Shown: positions 23,442 to 32,529 of the stretch, one piece after another
Position numbering within the stretch: the stretch's first letter is position 1
Layout: each line of letters opens with the position of its first letter
Assembly (NCBI GenBank): GCA_036557885.1
Contig: DATBGS010000050.1
Span: 9,255-73,254, forward strand
Source: DATBGS01 sp036557885
GTDB lineage: Bacteria; Chloroflexota; Ktedonobacteria; Ktedonobacterales; DATBGS01
Length of the DNA stretch: 64,000 bases
Direction: 5' to 3'
The notes under the pieces: model-generated
What the model was told of the DNA's origin: nothing
The model's database searches: none
What the model saw: only the letters and a program-made list of their open reading frames with translations
Translations under genes and position numbers: made by a program

Positions 23442-23930
23442 TCACTTCCCGCTTTCCACAGCGGGCGAGCAGGGCGCGCCAATGGTGCGCCTGGTGACGG
23501 GCGAAGACAGCACAACGGAGGTGGTCGTTCGCCCAAACTGCCCCAGCCGATGCAGTAACTCCTCCAGGTGGGTCACCGAGGACACGACCACCTTCATAAT
23601 AAGACAATCATCCCCAGTGATGCTGTGGCACTCCAGCACTTCGGGCAGGTCTTTTGCCAGCACGCTCAGCAAGACCTTGCGCTCATGGGACAAACTGACG
23701 CGAATAAAGGCGCTTAATGTCAGGCCAATCTTCTCCATATTCACTTGCGCGTGATAGCCGCTGATCACCCCTGCTTCCTCCAAACGACGCACCCGCTCGG
23801 CCACTGCCGGGGCGGAAAGGCCCACGCGCCGCCCAAGTTCACTAAAAGAGACGCGCGCGTCCTCTTGCAATGCCTGAAGAATCTGCCAGCCAGTGGCGTC
23901 CATCAGCTTGTCTGTATCAAAAGTAATCAT
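23442..23930 (-). CDS. Lrp/AsnC-family transcription regulator
   Basis: A 162-residue DNA-binding regulator. The N-terminal winged HTH is clear: DATGWQILQALQEDARVSFSELGRRVGLSAPAVAERVRRLEEAGVI in pieces of the family pattern. The C-terminal RAM (ligand-binding) domain follows: FIRVSLSHERKVL, VLECHSITGDDCLIMKVVV and LHRLGQFGRTTTSVVL. Family members bind amino acids as octamers and control metabolism and transport; the ligand is not readable. AAGGTG precedes the ATG. It is divergent from a DinB gene, with an AT-rich promoter zone between. Confidence 0.92.
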   Translation of the reverse strand: MITFDTDKLMDATGWQILQALQEDARVSFSELGRRVGLSAPAVAERVRRLEEAGVISGYHAQVNMEKIGLTLSAFIRVSLSHERKVLLSVLAKDLPEVLECHSITGDDCLIMKVVVSSVTHLEELLHRLGQFGRTTTSVVLSSPVTRRTIGAPCSPAVESGK

Positions 23931-23984
23931 CGTTTTTCACCTTAAAATGCTAAGTGCTCTCCGCAAAATGCCTTCACTTTTCTC

Positions 23985-24013
23985 TTCATTATAGCAGAAA
24001 AGTCCTCTATAAT
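23985..24013. promoter_or_regulatory. Overlapping divergent promoter zone
   Basis: TATAAT is present on the plus strand at 24008-24013 and on the minus strand at 23993-23988. The -35 positions (TTCATT, TTTATT) are weak. They could drive the DinB gene and the Lrp gene from the same 30 bases, which would allow mutual control. Confidence 0.4.
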
Positions 24014-24173
24014 AAAAGTATACAACCATGCCCTGCGTGGTGTTTTTTATTTTGTTTGCTGAAAGTTTGGAGCACAAGAAACGGATAGCCTTGCTCCACC
24101 TGCTAGCCTATACTCACTGCGGTACCTTCTTGGTGCTGGCGCCAGGGAGCGAAAGAAGAAAGGATACACGCCT

Positions 24174-24656
24174 ATGTCTGCCTCGCGGATGAGCTTGATT
24201 GCCGCGCTTGAACAGACAAACCAGACGCTGGTGCGCCTGACCTCGGCCCTTTCTGACCAGGCGCTTGACTTTCATCCGGCGGCCCAGGAATGGAGCATTC
24301 GAGAGGTGCTGGCCCATTTCGTTGATGACGAGATATACATCATGCGGCTGCGGCTGGAGCGCATTGTCAAAGAAGAGCGCCCACACCTGGCCCCGCACGA
24401 CGAAAAAGCCTGGCATGCCAGCCGCAACACCACCCGCGACCACCTGAACGAATTACTGAGCGACTTTGCCCTGCAACGTTCCGCCAGCCTGGGCATGCTA
24501 AAGATGCTGCGCGAATCCGACTGGACGCGCCAGGGCTACCAGCCCGAATACGGCTGGTTCACCGCCGAAGGCTGGCTGGAGCGCTGGGTCGAGCATGATA
24601 CCGTCCATCTCCAGCAAATTGAAAAGACACTGAGCGCCTATCAACTCGCAGGCTAA
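24174..24656 (+). CDS. DinB-family four-helix protein
   Basis: A 160-residue DinB-like protein (DinB_2 group). The fold is a four-helix bundle binding a divalent metal through three His. Candidates are in WSIREVLAHFVDDE (helix 2 His) and in WVEHDTVHLQQIEK (the last-helix HxxxH-type pair). AAAGGA precedes the ATG. Such proteins include metal-dependent thiol transferases and many of unknown role. It is followed after 28 bases by an EamA transporter, so the two may be co-transcribed. Confidence 0.85.
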   Translation: MSASRMSLIAALEQTNQTLVRLTSALSDQALDFHPAAQEWSIREVLAHFVDDEIYIMRLRLERIVKEERPHLAPHDEKAWHASRNTTRDHLNELLSDFALQRSASLGMLKMLRESDWTRQGYQPEYGWFTAEGWLERWVEHDTVHLQQIEKTLSAYQLAG

Positions 24657-24684
24657 AAACTAAGAGCCAGGGACAGCAATCATC

Positions 24685-25719
24685 ATGAGCACCTCTGAGA
24701 TCAGCAATATGCCACCAGCCCCATCAGCATCCAATCCCACGCTTGCCGGGGCCGATGAACCTATCCACGAATCAGCAGCAGCCACATCAGCCACCACTGC
24801 GACAGAGCAGCCCACAACCGCTGCTCCGGCAACGCCAGGGGCTGGCGCGTCAAGCTGGCTGGGCATCATGCTGGCAATGCTGGCAATCTATATCATCTGG
24901 GGTTCCACCTATTTTGCCATTCGGCTCGCCATTGATGGCTTCCCGCCGTTTCTGATGGCCGGGATACGCTTCCTGCTGGCGGGCGGCCTCATGTATGGCT
25001 TTCTGCGCTGGCGCGGCCAGCCCAATCCCAGCCGCAAGGAGTGGGCCGGAGCCGGGCTGGTGGGGACATTGCTGCTGGTGGGTGGCAACGGCCTGGTAAG
25101 TTTTGCGGAGCAATCGGTTGCCAGCGGGCTGGCCTCCCTGATCGTGGCCTCCGTTCCGCTCTGGGCCGTGATCTTTTCCGGCTTCTGGAAGCAGTGGCCC
25201 CATCGCCTGGAATGGGTGGGGCTGGGCATCGGGTTTGTGGGCGTCGCCTTCCTGAATCTGGGCGGCAGTTTTTCCGGCACGCCGCTGGGCGCGTTGATCT
25301 TGCTGCTGGCCGCTTCCTGCTGGGCAATGGGGTCGGTAGTCAGCACCCATGTGCGCCTGCCCAAAGGCCAGATGGCAAGCGCCGCAGAAATGCTGGTGGG
25401 CGGCGTCATCCTGCTGACGATGGGGCTGGTCCAGGGCCAGCACATCTCCGGGCCGCTCGTGCCGCATGCTGTCTGGGCGCTGCTCTATCTGGTCGTGTTT
25501 GGGTCGCTGGTGGCCTTCAGCGCCTTTACCTATCTGCTCCAACGGGTGCGCCCAACCATTGTCACCAGCTACGCCTACGTCAACCCGCTGGTGGCCCTGG
25601 CGCTCGGCGCGCTCTTCATCGGGGAAAAGATTACCCTCACCGAAGTGCTGGCAATGCTGCTGATTCTCGCTGGCGTGGCGCTGGTTGGTCTGGCGAAGGG
25701 GCGAAAAACTAAAAGATAG
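24685..25719 (+). CDS. EamA-family (DMT) transporter
   Basis: A 344-residue inner-membrane transporter of the drug/metabolite transporter family. After about 60 Ser/Thr/Ala-rich residues, ten hydrophobic segments form two EamA repeats. Markers are IYIIWGSTYFAIRLAID, FLLAGGLMYGFLRWRG, LLVGGNGLVSFAEQSVASGLASLIV, the second-repeat GALILLLAASCWAMGSVVS, and the end PTIVTSYAYVNPLVALALGALF plus ILAGVALVGLAKGR. These match RhaT/YdcZ-like exporters of metabolites or amino acids. The ribosome site is weak (GGGACAG). The gene ends four bases before a long terminator hairpin. Confidence 0.9.
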   Translation: MSTSEISNMPPAPSASNPTLAGADEPIHESAAATSATTATEQPTTAAPATPGAGASSWLGIMLAMLAIYIIWGSTYFAIRLAIDGFPPFLMAGIRFLLAGGLMYGFLRWRGQPNPSRKEWAGAGLVGTLLLVGGNGLVSFAEQSVASGLASLIVASVPLWAVIFSGFWKQWPHRLEWVGLGIGFVGVAFLNLGGSFSGTPLGALILLLAASCWAMGSVVSTHVRLPKGQMASAAEMLVGGVILLTMGLVQGQHISGPLVPHAVWALLYLVVFGSLVAFSAFTYLLQRVRPTIVTSYAYVNPLVALALGALFIGEKITLTEVLAMLLILAGVALVGLAKGRKTKR

Positions 25720-25722
25720 CTG

Positions 25723-25787
25723 TTTAGAGAAGAGCTAAGCCTGTGGCCGACGCATTGGGTCGGCCACAGGCTTAGCTCTTCTCTAAA
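25723..25787. terminator. 29-pair perfect bidirectional hairpin
   Basis: Arms 25723-25751 and 25759-25787 pair perfectly with a seven-base loop, and AAATT/TTT runs flank it. The right arm contains the stop codon and last five codons of the convergent oxidoreductase gene, so both genes share it as terminator. Confidence 0.85.
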
Positions 25788-27082
25788 ATTCTTTTTGCCA
25801 GCCGCTCCGCCAGCGCCATGCTGTAGTTCTGGCCGCGATCCTGGGGATAGACCTGAAACATATTTGCCAGCCAGAGATTGGGCAGCGGCGTCTCGTGCGG
25901 CGGGATATGCGCCGGAAACTCGCGCGTCACAATCGGCTGGGCAAAGGGCGCCGCAAACATCCAGGATTCCGTCACCCAATCCGCGCTGAACGCCGGGTTC
26001 AGCTTCTTCAGATGTGGCAGGAAGCTCACCAGCACCTCTTCCTTGGATTGCTTAAAGAGCGCGTGCGTCATCGGCAGATAGTTGCCCAGATAGACCAGGT
26101 GCCGCCCGCCGTAATCCTCCCTGGGCATCAGGTTGGTATGCTCCACCACCGCCAGGAAGGGAAAGCCCCGATCAGTAAATTGCAGCCAGTACACGTCGCT
26201 AAGCGACTGGTTCAGCGCCAGAATCAGGCAATGCGCGCCATACGCCAGCCCCCAATCGTATTTTTCGCGGAAATCCTGCGGCAATTCAGAAATCAGCCGA
26301 AAGGTCAGGCGCGTGGGCAGCGTGGAGACAACGCGCTCAAAGACCTCCACCTGCGGCGTTGCATCTGGCGCGCCGGGCGTAAAGGTCACGCGCCAGTCGC
26401 CGGGCTGCCCAGCGGCGGCGCGGCCTCGCTCGGCCCGCTCAACGGTGCAGCCCAGCAGCACCTCGCCACCGCGCGCTGTGATCTCGCGCACCAGCGCCTC
26501 GTACAACTGCTGGAAGCCACCGCGCAGATAGCCCAGGCTAAACGAGCGGCAATGCAGCCGCGACCACATCCAGGCCATGCTGATCTGCGGATAATACTCG
26601 CCAAACTTCGCCTCCAGAATCGGCTGCCAGACCACCTCATAGGCGCGCCTGCCCATCCAGCGCGCCATCCATTCCGCCGCCGTCACCCGCTCAAAAGGCG
26701 TGTGGCTGCGGCGCAGCTTCAGATACGCACCCACCGCGCCCAGGCGCACCCGGTCCAGCAGCGGCAGCGGCGTAAAGTTCAGCAAAATATCTTTGGGGCT
26801 AAAGGCATAGGCCACGCCATTCACCAGTGAGCTAGTCTTAGGCGCGCGCCACACCAGCCGATCTTCCAGGCCAAGCTCTTTGATCCAGGCCAGGATGGTC
26901 TGGTCCGAGCGAAACAGATGGTGATAGAATTTTTCTAAATACACATCCCCAATGGGAAAACCCGCCGCCAATCCACCCGCCACCGGCTCCTTTTCAAACA
27001 CCACTACCCGTTCGCCGCGCTGAGCCAGCCGCAAAGCCAGCGCCAGTCCCAACGCCCCGCCCCCCAAAATTGCTGTTCGCAT
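25772..27082 (-). CDS. FAD-dependent oxidoreductase (amine oxidase/phytoene desaturase-like)
   Basis: A 436-residue flavoprotein. The N-terminal FAD-binding motif MRTAILGGGALGLALALRLA is followed by the beta-2 acidic end (VVVFEKEP) and the GG motif region GGLAAGFPIGDVYLEKFYHH. The C-terminal FAD segment is LPNLWLANMFQVYPQDRGQNYSMA. Similar proteins (protoporphyrinogen-oxidase-like, UDP-galactopyranose-mutase-like) occur in polysaccharide and lipid gene sets. The reaction is not readable. The ATG at 27082 is preferred to a TTG at 27103 because it begins the first beta strand and has GAAGGAC upstream. Confidence 0.85.
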   Translation of the reverse strand: MRTAILGGGALGLALALRLAQRGERVVVFEKEPVAGGLAAGFPIGDVYLEKFYHHLFRSDQTILAWIKELGLEDRLVWRAPKTSSLVNGVAYAFSPKDILLNFTPLPLLDRVRLGAVGAYLKLRRSHTPFERVTAAEWMARWMGRRAYEVVWQPILEAKFGEYYPQISMAWMWSRLHCRSFSLGYLRGGFQQLYEALVREITARGGEVLLGCTVERAERGRAAAGQPGDWRVTFTPGAPDATPQVEVFERVVSTLPTRLTFRLISELPQDFREKYDWGLAYGAHCLILALNQSLSDVYWLQFTDRGFPFLAVVEHTNLMPREDYGGRHLVYLGNYLPMTHALFKQSKEEVLVSFLPHLKKLNPAFSADWVTESWMFAAPFAQPIVTREFPAHIPPHETPLPNLWLANMFQVYPQDRGQNYSMALAERLAKRILEKS

Positions 27083-27161
27083 GTAAAACTGTCCTTCAGG
27101 CAAGAAAATTGCGCATAGGTGAGCAAACTATATCATATTCACATCGGCCCCTTGCCCCGTT

Positions 27162-27191
27162 TTGATCTTCCCTTACTATTAATGATATATT
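27162..27191 (+). promoter_or_regulatory. Promoter before the 27268 membrane gene
   Basis: TTGATC (27162-27167), an 18-base spacer and TATATT (27186-27191) lie in the gap between the divergent oxidoreductase and the membrane protein gene. Confidence 0.5.
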
Positions 27192-27267
27192 CTACAGAAG
27201 GGGTAGCGATCATCTGAGCAAATTGAGCAGAAACCCTGGTCGCTCGCCCGGCTTATAAGGAACGCGC

Positions 27268-28248
27268 ATGGCAATCTCATCCTATCCACCAAGCATCTCA
27301 CACTCAGCGGCATCACTGCCCTTTGATGCCGAAGGGAAGCTCCCGCCCTGGCATCCCACGCCCGCCTTCTGGCTGCGGAGGCTGTCCATTGCGTGCGCGC
27401 TGGCCCTCTTAGCCATGCTCTACCTGATCACGCCAACACTCATGCGCGATGGCCCTTCAGCAAAGGTGCTGGGCCAGGCCACCATAGTGAATGGATGCGA
27501 CACAAGCAGCACCATGATCGGCGGAAGCAGCCTCTCGGCCACCTGCACCCTCATCGTGCGCTTTCTCCAAAGCGGCGCCGAACACCAGGCGCAGCTTCAA
27601 CAAAGCACGCCATTCCCGCTCGCCAGCCAGGAAAGCGAAAAAAGCTACGACGCCTTTGTCACCTATCATCGGCGCTCGCTGCTTGGCTTCTCCCCGCTGG
27701 GGCATCTGGTGATTACCAATGTCTCCATGCTCAACGGGCCAGCACTGCTCAAACCCGGCGAACAACTCATTTCCGATACCTGGACCCAGCTTCCATCGGG
27801 CAGCTCGCAAGCGATTGCCCTGCTCATGCTGTTGGGGGCGCTGCTCACCTTCTTCTATCCCTGGCCGGTCTGGAAGGTGCGCGTCAACGCCGAAGTGCTA
27901 AGCATGCGTAAGGTCGAGCTACATAACCGCAACGATCTGCCGATTCGCCAGCACCTGGCAACGCTGCGCTGGCACACCAACATTGCCATGCAGGAAGAAG
28001 TCAGGGTGCGCGGGCGCCTGTATCGTCACCTGCGCCCCGGCGATGGCGTCCTGCTCACCTACGAGCACCTGCGCTCTGGCGCCTTTAAATCGCTGCGAGT
28101 CTCGCAGCCGCGCAGCCGCAAGGGGTGGCTCGCGCCCGGCACCATCCAGATTGGGGCGCTCACCCCCTGGCGCTGGCGCTGGCTCTTTATTGGCCTGCTC
28201 TGGCTGGAAATCCCCCTTTCACTGCTGCTGCTCGCCACGATCAGCTAG
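27268..28248 (+). CDS. Membrane protein with an extracytoplasmic loop, unknown function
   Basis: A 326-residue protein not recognised as a known family. Three hydrophobic segments are seen (about 36-54, 177-197, 300-322). The first is preceded by a short polar tail, so residues 55-175 probably face outside; this loop holds two Cys (NGCDTSS and SATCTL). Residues 200-300 form a positively charged domain (RQHLATLRWHTN, RGRLYRHLRPGDG, VSQPRSRKGWL), probably cytoplasmic. AAGGAAC precedes the ATG. It lies 260 bases ahead of a histidine kinase gene in the same direction; an association is possible but unsupported. Confidence 0.65.
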   Translation: MAISSYPPSISHSAASLPFDAEGKLPPWHPTPAFWLRRLSIACALALLAMLYLITPTLMRDGPSAKVLGQATIVNGCDTSSTMIGGSSLSATCTLIVRFLQSGAEHQAQLQQSTPFPLASQESEKSYDAFVTYHRRSLLGFSPLGHLVITNVSMLNGPALLKPGEQLISDTWTQLPSGSSQAIALLMLLGALLTFFYPWPVWKVRVNAEVLSMRKVELHNRNDLPIRQHLATLRWHTNIAMQEEVRVRGRLYRHLRPGDGVLLTYEHLRSGAFKSLRVSQPRSRKGWLAPGTIQIGALTPWRWRWLFIGLLWLEIPLSLLLLATIS

Positions 28249-28509
28249 CCAGCGGCTGCCCCGAAAATTGAGCAGACGAACATACGTGCCCTTCTCTCCT
28301 AAAAATGCCAGAAACCGGCCTGGTTCTTGCTACTCGTGTTAGTATGTTTGGTAACAGGAGGCTTGCGGAGCATCTGCCTCAAGCATGCCCACCTGCATCT
28401 GGAAACCCAAAACTTTTCAATGGCGAAAGGATTCCTCATCTGTTTTGCCGTTCTCTGTATGCTGTCACGGTAGACGAAGGAACGGCTACAAGAAGAGGGA
28501 TAACGCTCA

Positions 28510-30588
28510 ATGGATTTCCCAAGAACTGAGGCAGCGTTCGCCTTGCAGAGCGCGCCCTACGTCATCCTCAGCTTGTACGCAATCAGGCGGTTTATACGAC
28601 AACCTACCGCCTCTTTTTTTTACGGCCTGCTGACAGGCATCACCAGTCTTGGCGCCTTGCTCCTGGCCCATATCGAAGGACAACTGCTGGATGGCTCCGC
28701 CCTCTCCGCCGCTGCAACGACCAGCACGCGACTCAATATCCTCTGTCTACTTTGCGCGATCTTTTTCCTCTTCCTGCTTGCCAGACATCTCACCGCTCTT
28801 CCCCGTTGGCTGCAATGGAGCCTCACCGCACTCTTCTTTCTCACTACCTTGCTCGTCCTGGCTCCAGCCGCGCTCAAAGCGCCTTTGCTGCTCCTTTCGA
28901 TTGGAGCGTCTCCGCTCCCTTTTGTCTTCTGGCGCCAGAGCCAGCACTGTACCGGGGCCACTCGTCGTCAGGTGCAATGGTTGGGCGTGACGCTCGCCTT
29001 GCTGCTGCTTACCCTTCCACTAATCGCACTGGGCGACGTACTTCCGCCTGGGCCAGCCCTCATCTCCTGGGCCTTGTTCCCGTGCTTCCTGCTCAGCGGC
29101 ATCGCCCTCTGCCTGGGCATTGCGCCCCCCAGATGGCTCTCCAACTTCTGGCAGACTGGTGAGCGGGCGCGCATCGGTCAGCTTTTCGACACCGCTCTTC
29201 TGAGCGCGGCCCAGCCAGCCCAGAGCAAGCGGCCTGATCAGCTTGTCCCCATGCTGGAGGAACTGCTTCAGCATGCCCTGCGCGCGCTCAACTGCCAGAC
29301 CGGGGTCATTGAGCGCTGGAATGAAAACGCAAACACCTTCGAGGCGCTGGCTGAAGCCAGCGTCAATGCGCCCACCCTGCCCAGAGAACTGCTTGCCCTG
29401 AAGAACGGACGTTTATGCGAGGCATTCACCCGGCAACAAAGCATCGCCACCCCGCTAGACACAAAACACCGCTTCTTTCGCTGGTGCCATGCTCACGGTG
29501 GAACACTGCTGGCCGCGCCCATCCTGGCAAACGGCAAAGCGCTGGGCGTCGTGGGCCTCGCCTGCGAGCGGCCTCCACTGTTCCCAGACAATCACCTGGC
29601 CCTGCTGCAAGCTTTTGCCCAACAGATCGCGCTCTGGCTCGTCTCTGCTCAGCCCTCACCGGAGAGCGCCTTGTTTGAGCAGATGACCGGGCAGCAGCAA
29701 GAAAAAGATGAATTTATGGCCGTCATGGTGCACGAGTTGCGCTCCCCGCTGACCGTCCTGAAGGGACGGCTCCAGTTGCTCAAACGGCAATTTGCCAAAG
29801 AAGGCCAGACCAGCGCCCTTGAGGCCGTCAACAAGCTCGACCCACAGTTCCAACGGCTGCAAGGGCTGATTGATGCCCTGGTGGACGTGAGCTATCTGGA
29901 TGCCGGACGCTTCCGCCTGAACAGGGAGCCGCTGGACCTGGCCGCGCTGATTGACGAAACCCTTGCGCAGAACAGGAACCTCTGCGCAGACCACGCGCTG
30001 GTGCTGGAGCTAACCGATGCAGGAAAACAGGGAGGCACCACATCAGACCATCCCCAGCCGCTCTGGGTGATGGGCGACTTCAGCCGACTCACGCAGGTGC
30101 TCCAGGTGCTCTTGAATCAGGCATGCTACGCCACGCCAGCCGGGAGCTTGATCACGGTCCACCTGGGGCGTTCAGGCGCGGGCGGAGAAGCGGTGGTACG
30201 GGTCCGTGATCAAGGGGCAGGCATCCCGCTGGAAAAACAGGCGTGGGTCTTTCAGCGCCAGGCGCGCAGCCTGACCAATTCCACAGGACAGGGAACGGGG
30301 TTGGAACTGTATATCAGCTACCAGACGATTCGCCACCATAACGGGCGGATGTGGGTGGAAAGCAGTGGCGTCCCTGGTGAAGGAGCAACCTTCTCATTTT
30401 CCTTGCCGCTGCTCGACTCTCAGCATGCGCCCTGGGCAACTGACCTCTCCCAGGCGCAAGACCAGGCAGTGCGTCAGAATGGAGCCAGCCAGGAAAGAGA
30501 AAATGCCGATCTTTCGAGCCTGCCGCTGCTTCAGGAGCAGACAAGCGAGAGACAAGAGCAACCGCGTCAGGAGGTTGCCAGCCGCTAG
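28510..30588 (+). CDS. Sensor histidine kinase with membrane N-terminus and GAF domain
   Basis: A 692-residue membrane sensor kinase. About seven hydrophobic segments span residues 15-215. A GAF-like domain covers about 245-385 (GVIERWNENANTFEAL, LAAPILANGKALGVVGLACE). The HisKA domain carries the phospho-acceptor His408 in MVHELRSPLTVLKGRL. The ATPase domain has LTQVLQVLLNQACYATP (N box), VRDQGAGIPLE (G1) and GQGTGLELYISYQTIRHH (G2). The C-terminal tail of about 55 residues is Gln/Glu/Ser-rich. AGAGGGA precedes the ATG. Its stop overlaps that of the convergent response-regulator gene, its likely partner. Confidence 0.92.
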   Translation: MDFPRTEAAFALQSAPYVILSLYAIRRFIRQPTASFFYGLLTGITSLGALLLAHIEGQLLDGSALSAAATTSTRLNILCLLCAIFFLFLLARHLTALPRWLQWSLTALFFLTTLLVLAPAALKAPLLLLSIGASPLPFVFWRQSQHCTGATRRQVQWLGVTLALLLLTLPLIALGDVLPPGPALISWALFPCFLLSGIALCLGIAPPRWLSNFWQTGERARIGQLFDTALLSAAQPAQSKRPDQLVPMLEELLQHALRALNCQTGVIERWNENANTFEALAEASVNAPTLPRELLALKNGRLCEAFTRQQSIATPLDTKHRFFRWCHAHGGTLLAAPILANGKALGVVGLACERPPLFPDNHLALLQAFAQQIALWLVSAQPSPESALFEQMTGQQQEKDEFMAVMVHELRSPLTVLKGRLQLLKRQFAKEGQTSALEAVNKLDPQFQRLQGLIDALVDVSYLDAGRFRLNREPLDLAALIDETLAQNRNLCADHALVLELTDAGKQGGTTSDHPQPLWVMGDFSRLTQVLQVLLNQACYATPAGSLITVHLGRSGAGGEAVVRVRDQGAGIPLEKQAWVFQRQARSLTNSTGQGTGLELYISYQTIRHHNGRMWVESSGVPGEGATFSFSLPLLDSQHAPWATDLSQAQDQAVRQNGASQERENADLSSLPLLQEQTSERQEQPRQEVASR

Positions 30589-30953
30589 CTGGCAAGCCGA
30601 TGGACAACGCTGAGCACCTCATCCAGGTCAAACGGCTTGGGCAGCAGCGCCTGCACCACGTTGCCATCCAGCCGATGCCGTTCCTGGGCCAGGCGCCCAC
30701 CAGCAGACATCAGAGCAATCTTATTATTATCAAGTAAGGGCAGGTTTTGCTCTAGCTGGCGGAGGACTTCGCGGCCATCTATATTGGGCATCATAATGTC
30801 GAGCAGCACCACCCAGCCGCTCTCGCGTTGGAGGATGTTGAGCGCTTCGCGGCCATCGCGGGCAGTGTCAACCTCGAAACCCTCTTCCTGGAGCATATCT
30901 TGCAGCAAGTAGCGGATCTCGTCATCATCATCAACGATAAGCACTTTTGTCAT
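30585..30953 (-). CDS. Single-domain response regulator
   Basis: A 122-residue CheY-like receiver with no output domain. The acidic cluster is VDDDD (8-12), phospho-acceptor Asp52 is in VVLLDIMMP, the Ser/Thr position is in IALMSAGG and the Lys is in LLPKPFDLDEV. The ATG at 30953 gives a standard N-terminus (MTKVLIVDDD), and a TTG at 30974 is less likely. It is convergent with the histidine kinase and overlaps its end by the shared CTAG, so it is the likely phospho-acceptor of that kinase. Confidence 0.92.
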   Translation of the reverse strand: MTKVLIVDDDDEIRYLLQDMLQEEGFEVDTARDGREALNILQRESGWVVLLDIMMPNIDGREVLRQLEQNLPLLDNNKIALMSAGGRLAQERHRLDGNVVQALLPKPFDLDEVLSVVHRLAS

Positions 30954-31111
30954 GAGGCTTCTATCATCCTCCAAACAAACACCAGTGGGAGGTTTCTATC
31001 ACCATAGGAATGAATAAAGCAACAGTAACCGAAATACATCCAGATGTCAAGGACATGTGGCACCGATGCTTCTGATGAATAGTACCATAGATGACAACCC
31101 TGTTACGCTCA

Positions 31112-32269
31112 TTACCCCGGTGAAGAAACCAGTTCTGGGGGTTGTTCTTCGTGGGACGGCGTGAGGACAGGTGGCTCCCTGGACTGGCCCAGCACCAGCT
31201 CTAAAAACGCCGCCACGCTTTGTTCTGTTGTCCAGGGGACGCGAAAGCCGCGAAAACCCGCGTTGACCCGCGCAAGGTCGCGCCCCAGGTCCAGCGATTC
31301 CTGCGCCACCATCGGCGCGTTCTTCTGCTCCTGATGAAAAGCCCCCAGATATTCTTGCTCCGTTTGACCCGGCGTGGGAATCAGCAAGGCACGCTTGCCA
31401 AGTTCCGCCAGCTCCATTAGCGTACTATACCCCGATCGGCTCACGACAACCCGCGCCCGATTCATCATCTCTTCCTGGGTCACGCGATCTAAATAGCCAT
31501 AGACCTTGCACCCGCCGCGCTGCTCAATGCTCTGCAACCCAGGCCGCCCCAGAGCCATCACCCCACACCCAGATAAATCTGCTATCTGTGCCAGCAATGT
31601 ACGTTCCAACATTCCACGCTGAGGTTCTGGCCCAGAAATGGTGAGAAAGTAGTCCAGGTCTTCAGCTACCGCGCGGCGGCGCAGGCTGGAAAGATGGCCG
31701 ATATAAGCCAGACGCCCCGGATGCACAAAGCGCAGGTCATGGCTCAGCGCCCCGCTCAGCGAATGCGTGGCAAAATCCGGCACAATCACCCGCGTAAACG
31801 GCGCAAACGCCCGATAGTTAAAATATTCCAGTGCTGGCTCCAGCCACCACTTCCCAAAGGGGGCAATAAAACGCACGCCATGCAGCACCAGAAAGGAGGG
31901 CGCCGCCCAGCTATAGCAGGCATAACGATTATCCGAAACCACCAGATCAATCCGCCGCTCGCGCACCAGCCGCTCCACCTCCGCGTGCTGGGTGCTTTTG
32001 GAGAGCCACATGGGCAGCAGCAGCAGCGTATAGCGCGTGTAAAAGCGCAGCGGCGTAGAGGCCATTGGCAGCGGCGCGCCTGCCAGCCGAATCACCTCGC
32101 ACGCGCCCGCCAGTTCCCGGCGCAGTGCCTCCAGGGGTGGGCCATCGCAGCCCACAATAACTTCGCAGCCCTCGTTGAGCAGCCCCCGAATAAGCGGCAG
32201 ATCGCGGGTGGCATGCCCCAACCCCCAATAGCCAACCGCAAAAAGTACGCGCTTACCTGTTCCACGCAT
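31112..32269 (-). CDS. Glycosyltransferase, MurG/GT28-like
   Basis: A 385-residue GT-B glycosyltransferase. The N-lobe has the Gly-rich GYWGLGHATRDLPLIRGLL. The C-lobe has FLTISGPEPQRGMLERTLL and VVVSRSGYSTLMELAELGKRALLIPTPGQTEQ, the donor-binding loop of GT28/UGT-like enzymes with the conserved Glu. AGGAGGAACC precedes the ATG at 32269; a longer in-frame start at 32308 is poorly supported. Lipid or polysaccharide glycosylation is expected, acceptor unknown. It stands alone, away from the 4-8 kb cluster. Confidence 0.85.
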   Translation of the reverse strand: MRGTGKRVLFAVGYWGLGHATRDLPLIRGLLNEGCEVIVGCDGPPLEALRRELAGACEVIRLAGAPLPMASTPLRFYTRYTLLLLPMWLSKSTQHAEVERLVRERRIDLVVSDNRYACYSWAAPSFLVLHGVRFIAPFGKWWLEPALEYFNYRAFAPFTRVIVPDFATHSLSGALSHDLRFVHPGRLAYIGHLSSLRRRAVAEDLDYFLTISGPEPQRGMLERTLLAQIADLSGCGVMALGRPGLQSIEQRGGCKVYGYLDRVTQEEMMNRARVVVSRSGYSTLMELAELGKRALLIPTPGQTEQEYLGAFHQEQKNAPMVAQESLDLGRDLARVNAGFRGFRVPWTTEQSVAAFLELVLGQSREPPVLTPSHEEQPPELVSSPG

Positions 32270-32345
32270 CGCTGGTTCCTCCTGCACGCCACTCCCATCA
32301 GAAGGCATGCAAAGAGCACCTTCGCATTTACCAGACCAGGGCGCT

Positions 32346-32411
32346 TGCCGTGTCCCTTTGTTTTGGGGTAGCCCCGGCCTCCGCCGTGCCCTTCTGTCTT
32401 AGGGTGCCGGG
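32346..32411 (+). repeat. Dispersed repeat mosaic upstream of the His-rich gene
   Basis: ccgtgtccctttgttttgggg is followed by gtagccccggcctccg and then gccgtgcccttctgtctt-agggtg. The last unit recurs twice in tandem at 47485-47528, and the middle unit recurs at 38791 and 56234. It lies in the gap between two divergent genes. Confidence 0.75.
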
Positions 32412-32529
32412 CCGCGATTCTGCAACTTTTGCAAAGTGCAGCCGTAAAGATAATAGCTCCTGGAAAAAGATATATCGAAAGACCGAGCACAACGCACATC
32501 GAACATGTACTCCAACAGGGAGGCACCGC

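Noticed and set aside
28249..28509. Search for an RNA gene or leader before the histidine kinase
   Set aside because: No stable stem series or promoter pair was convincing by eye.
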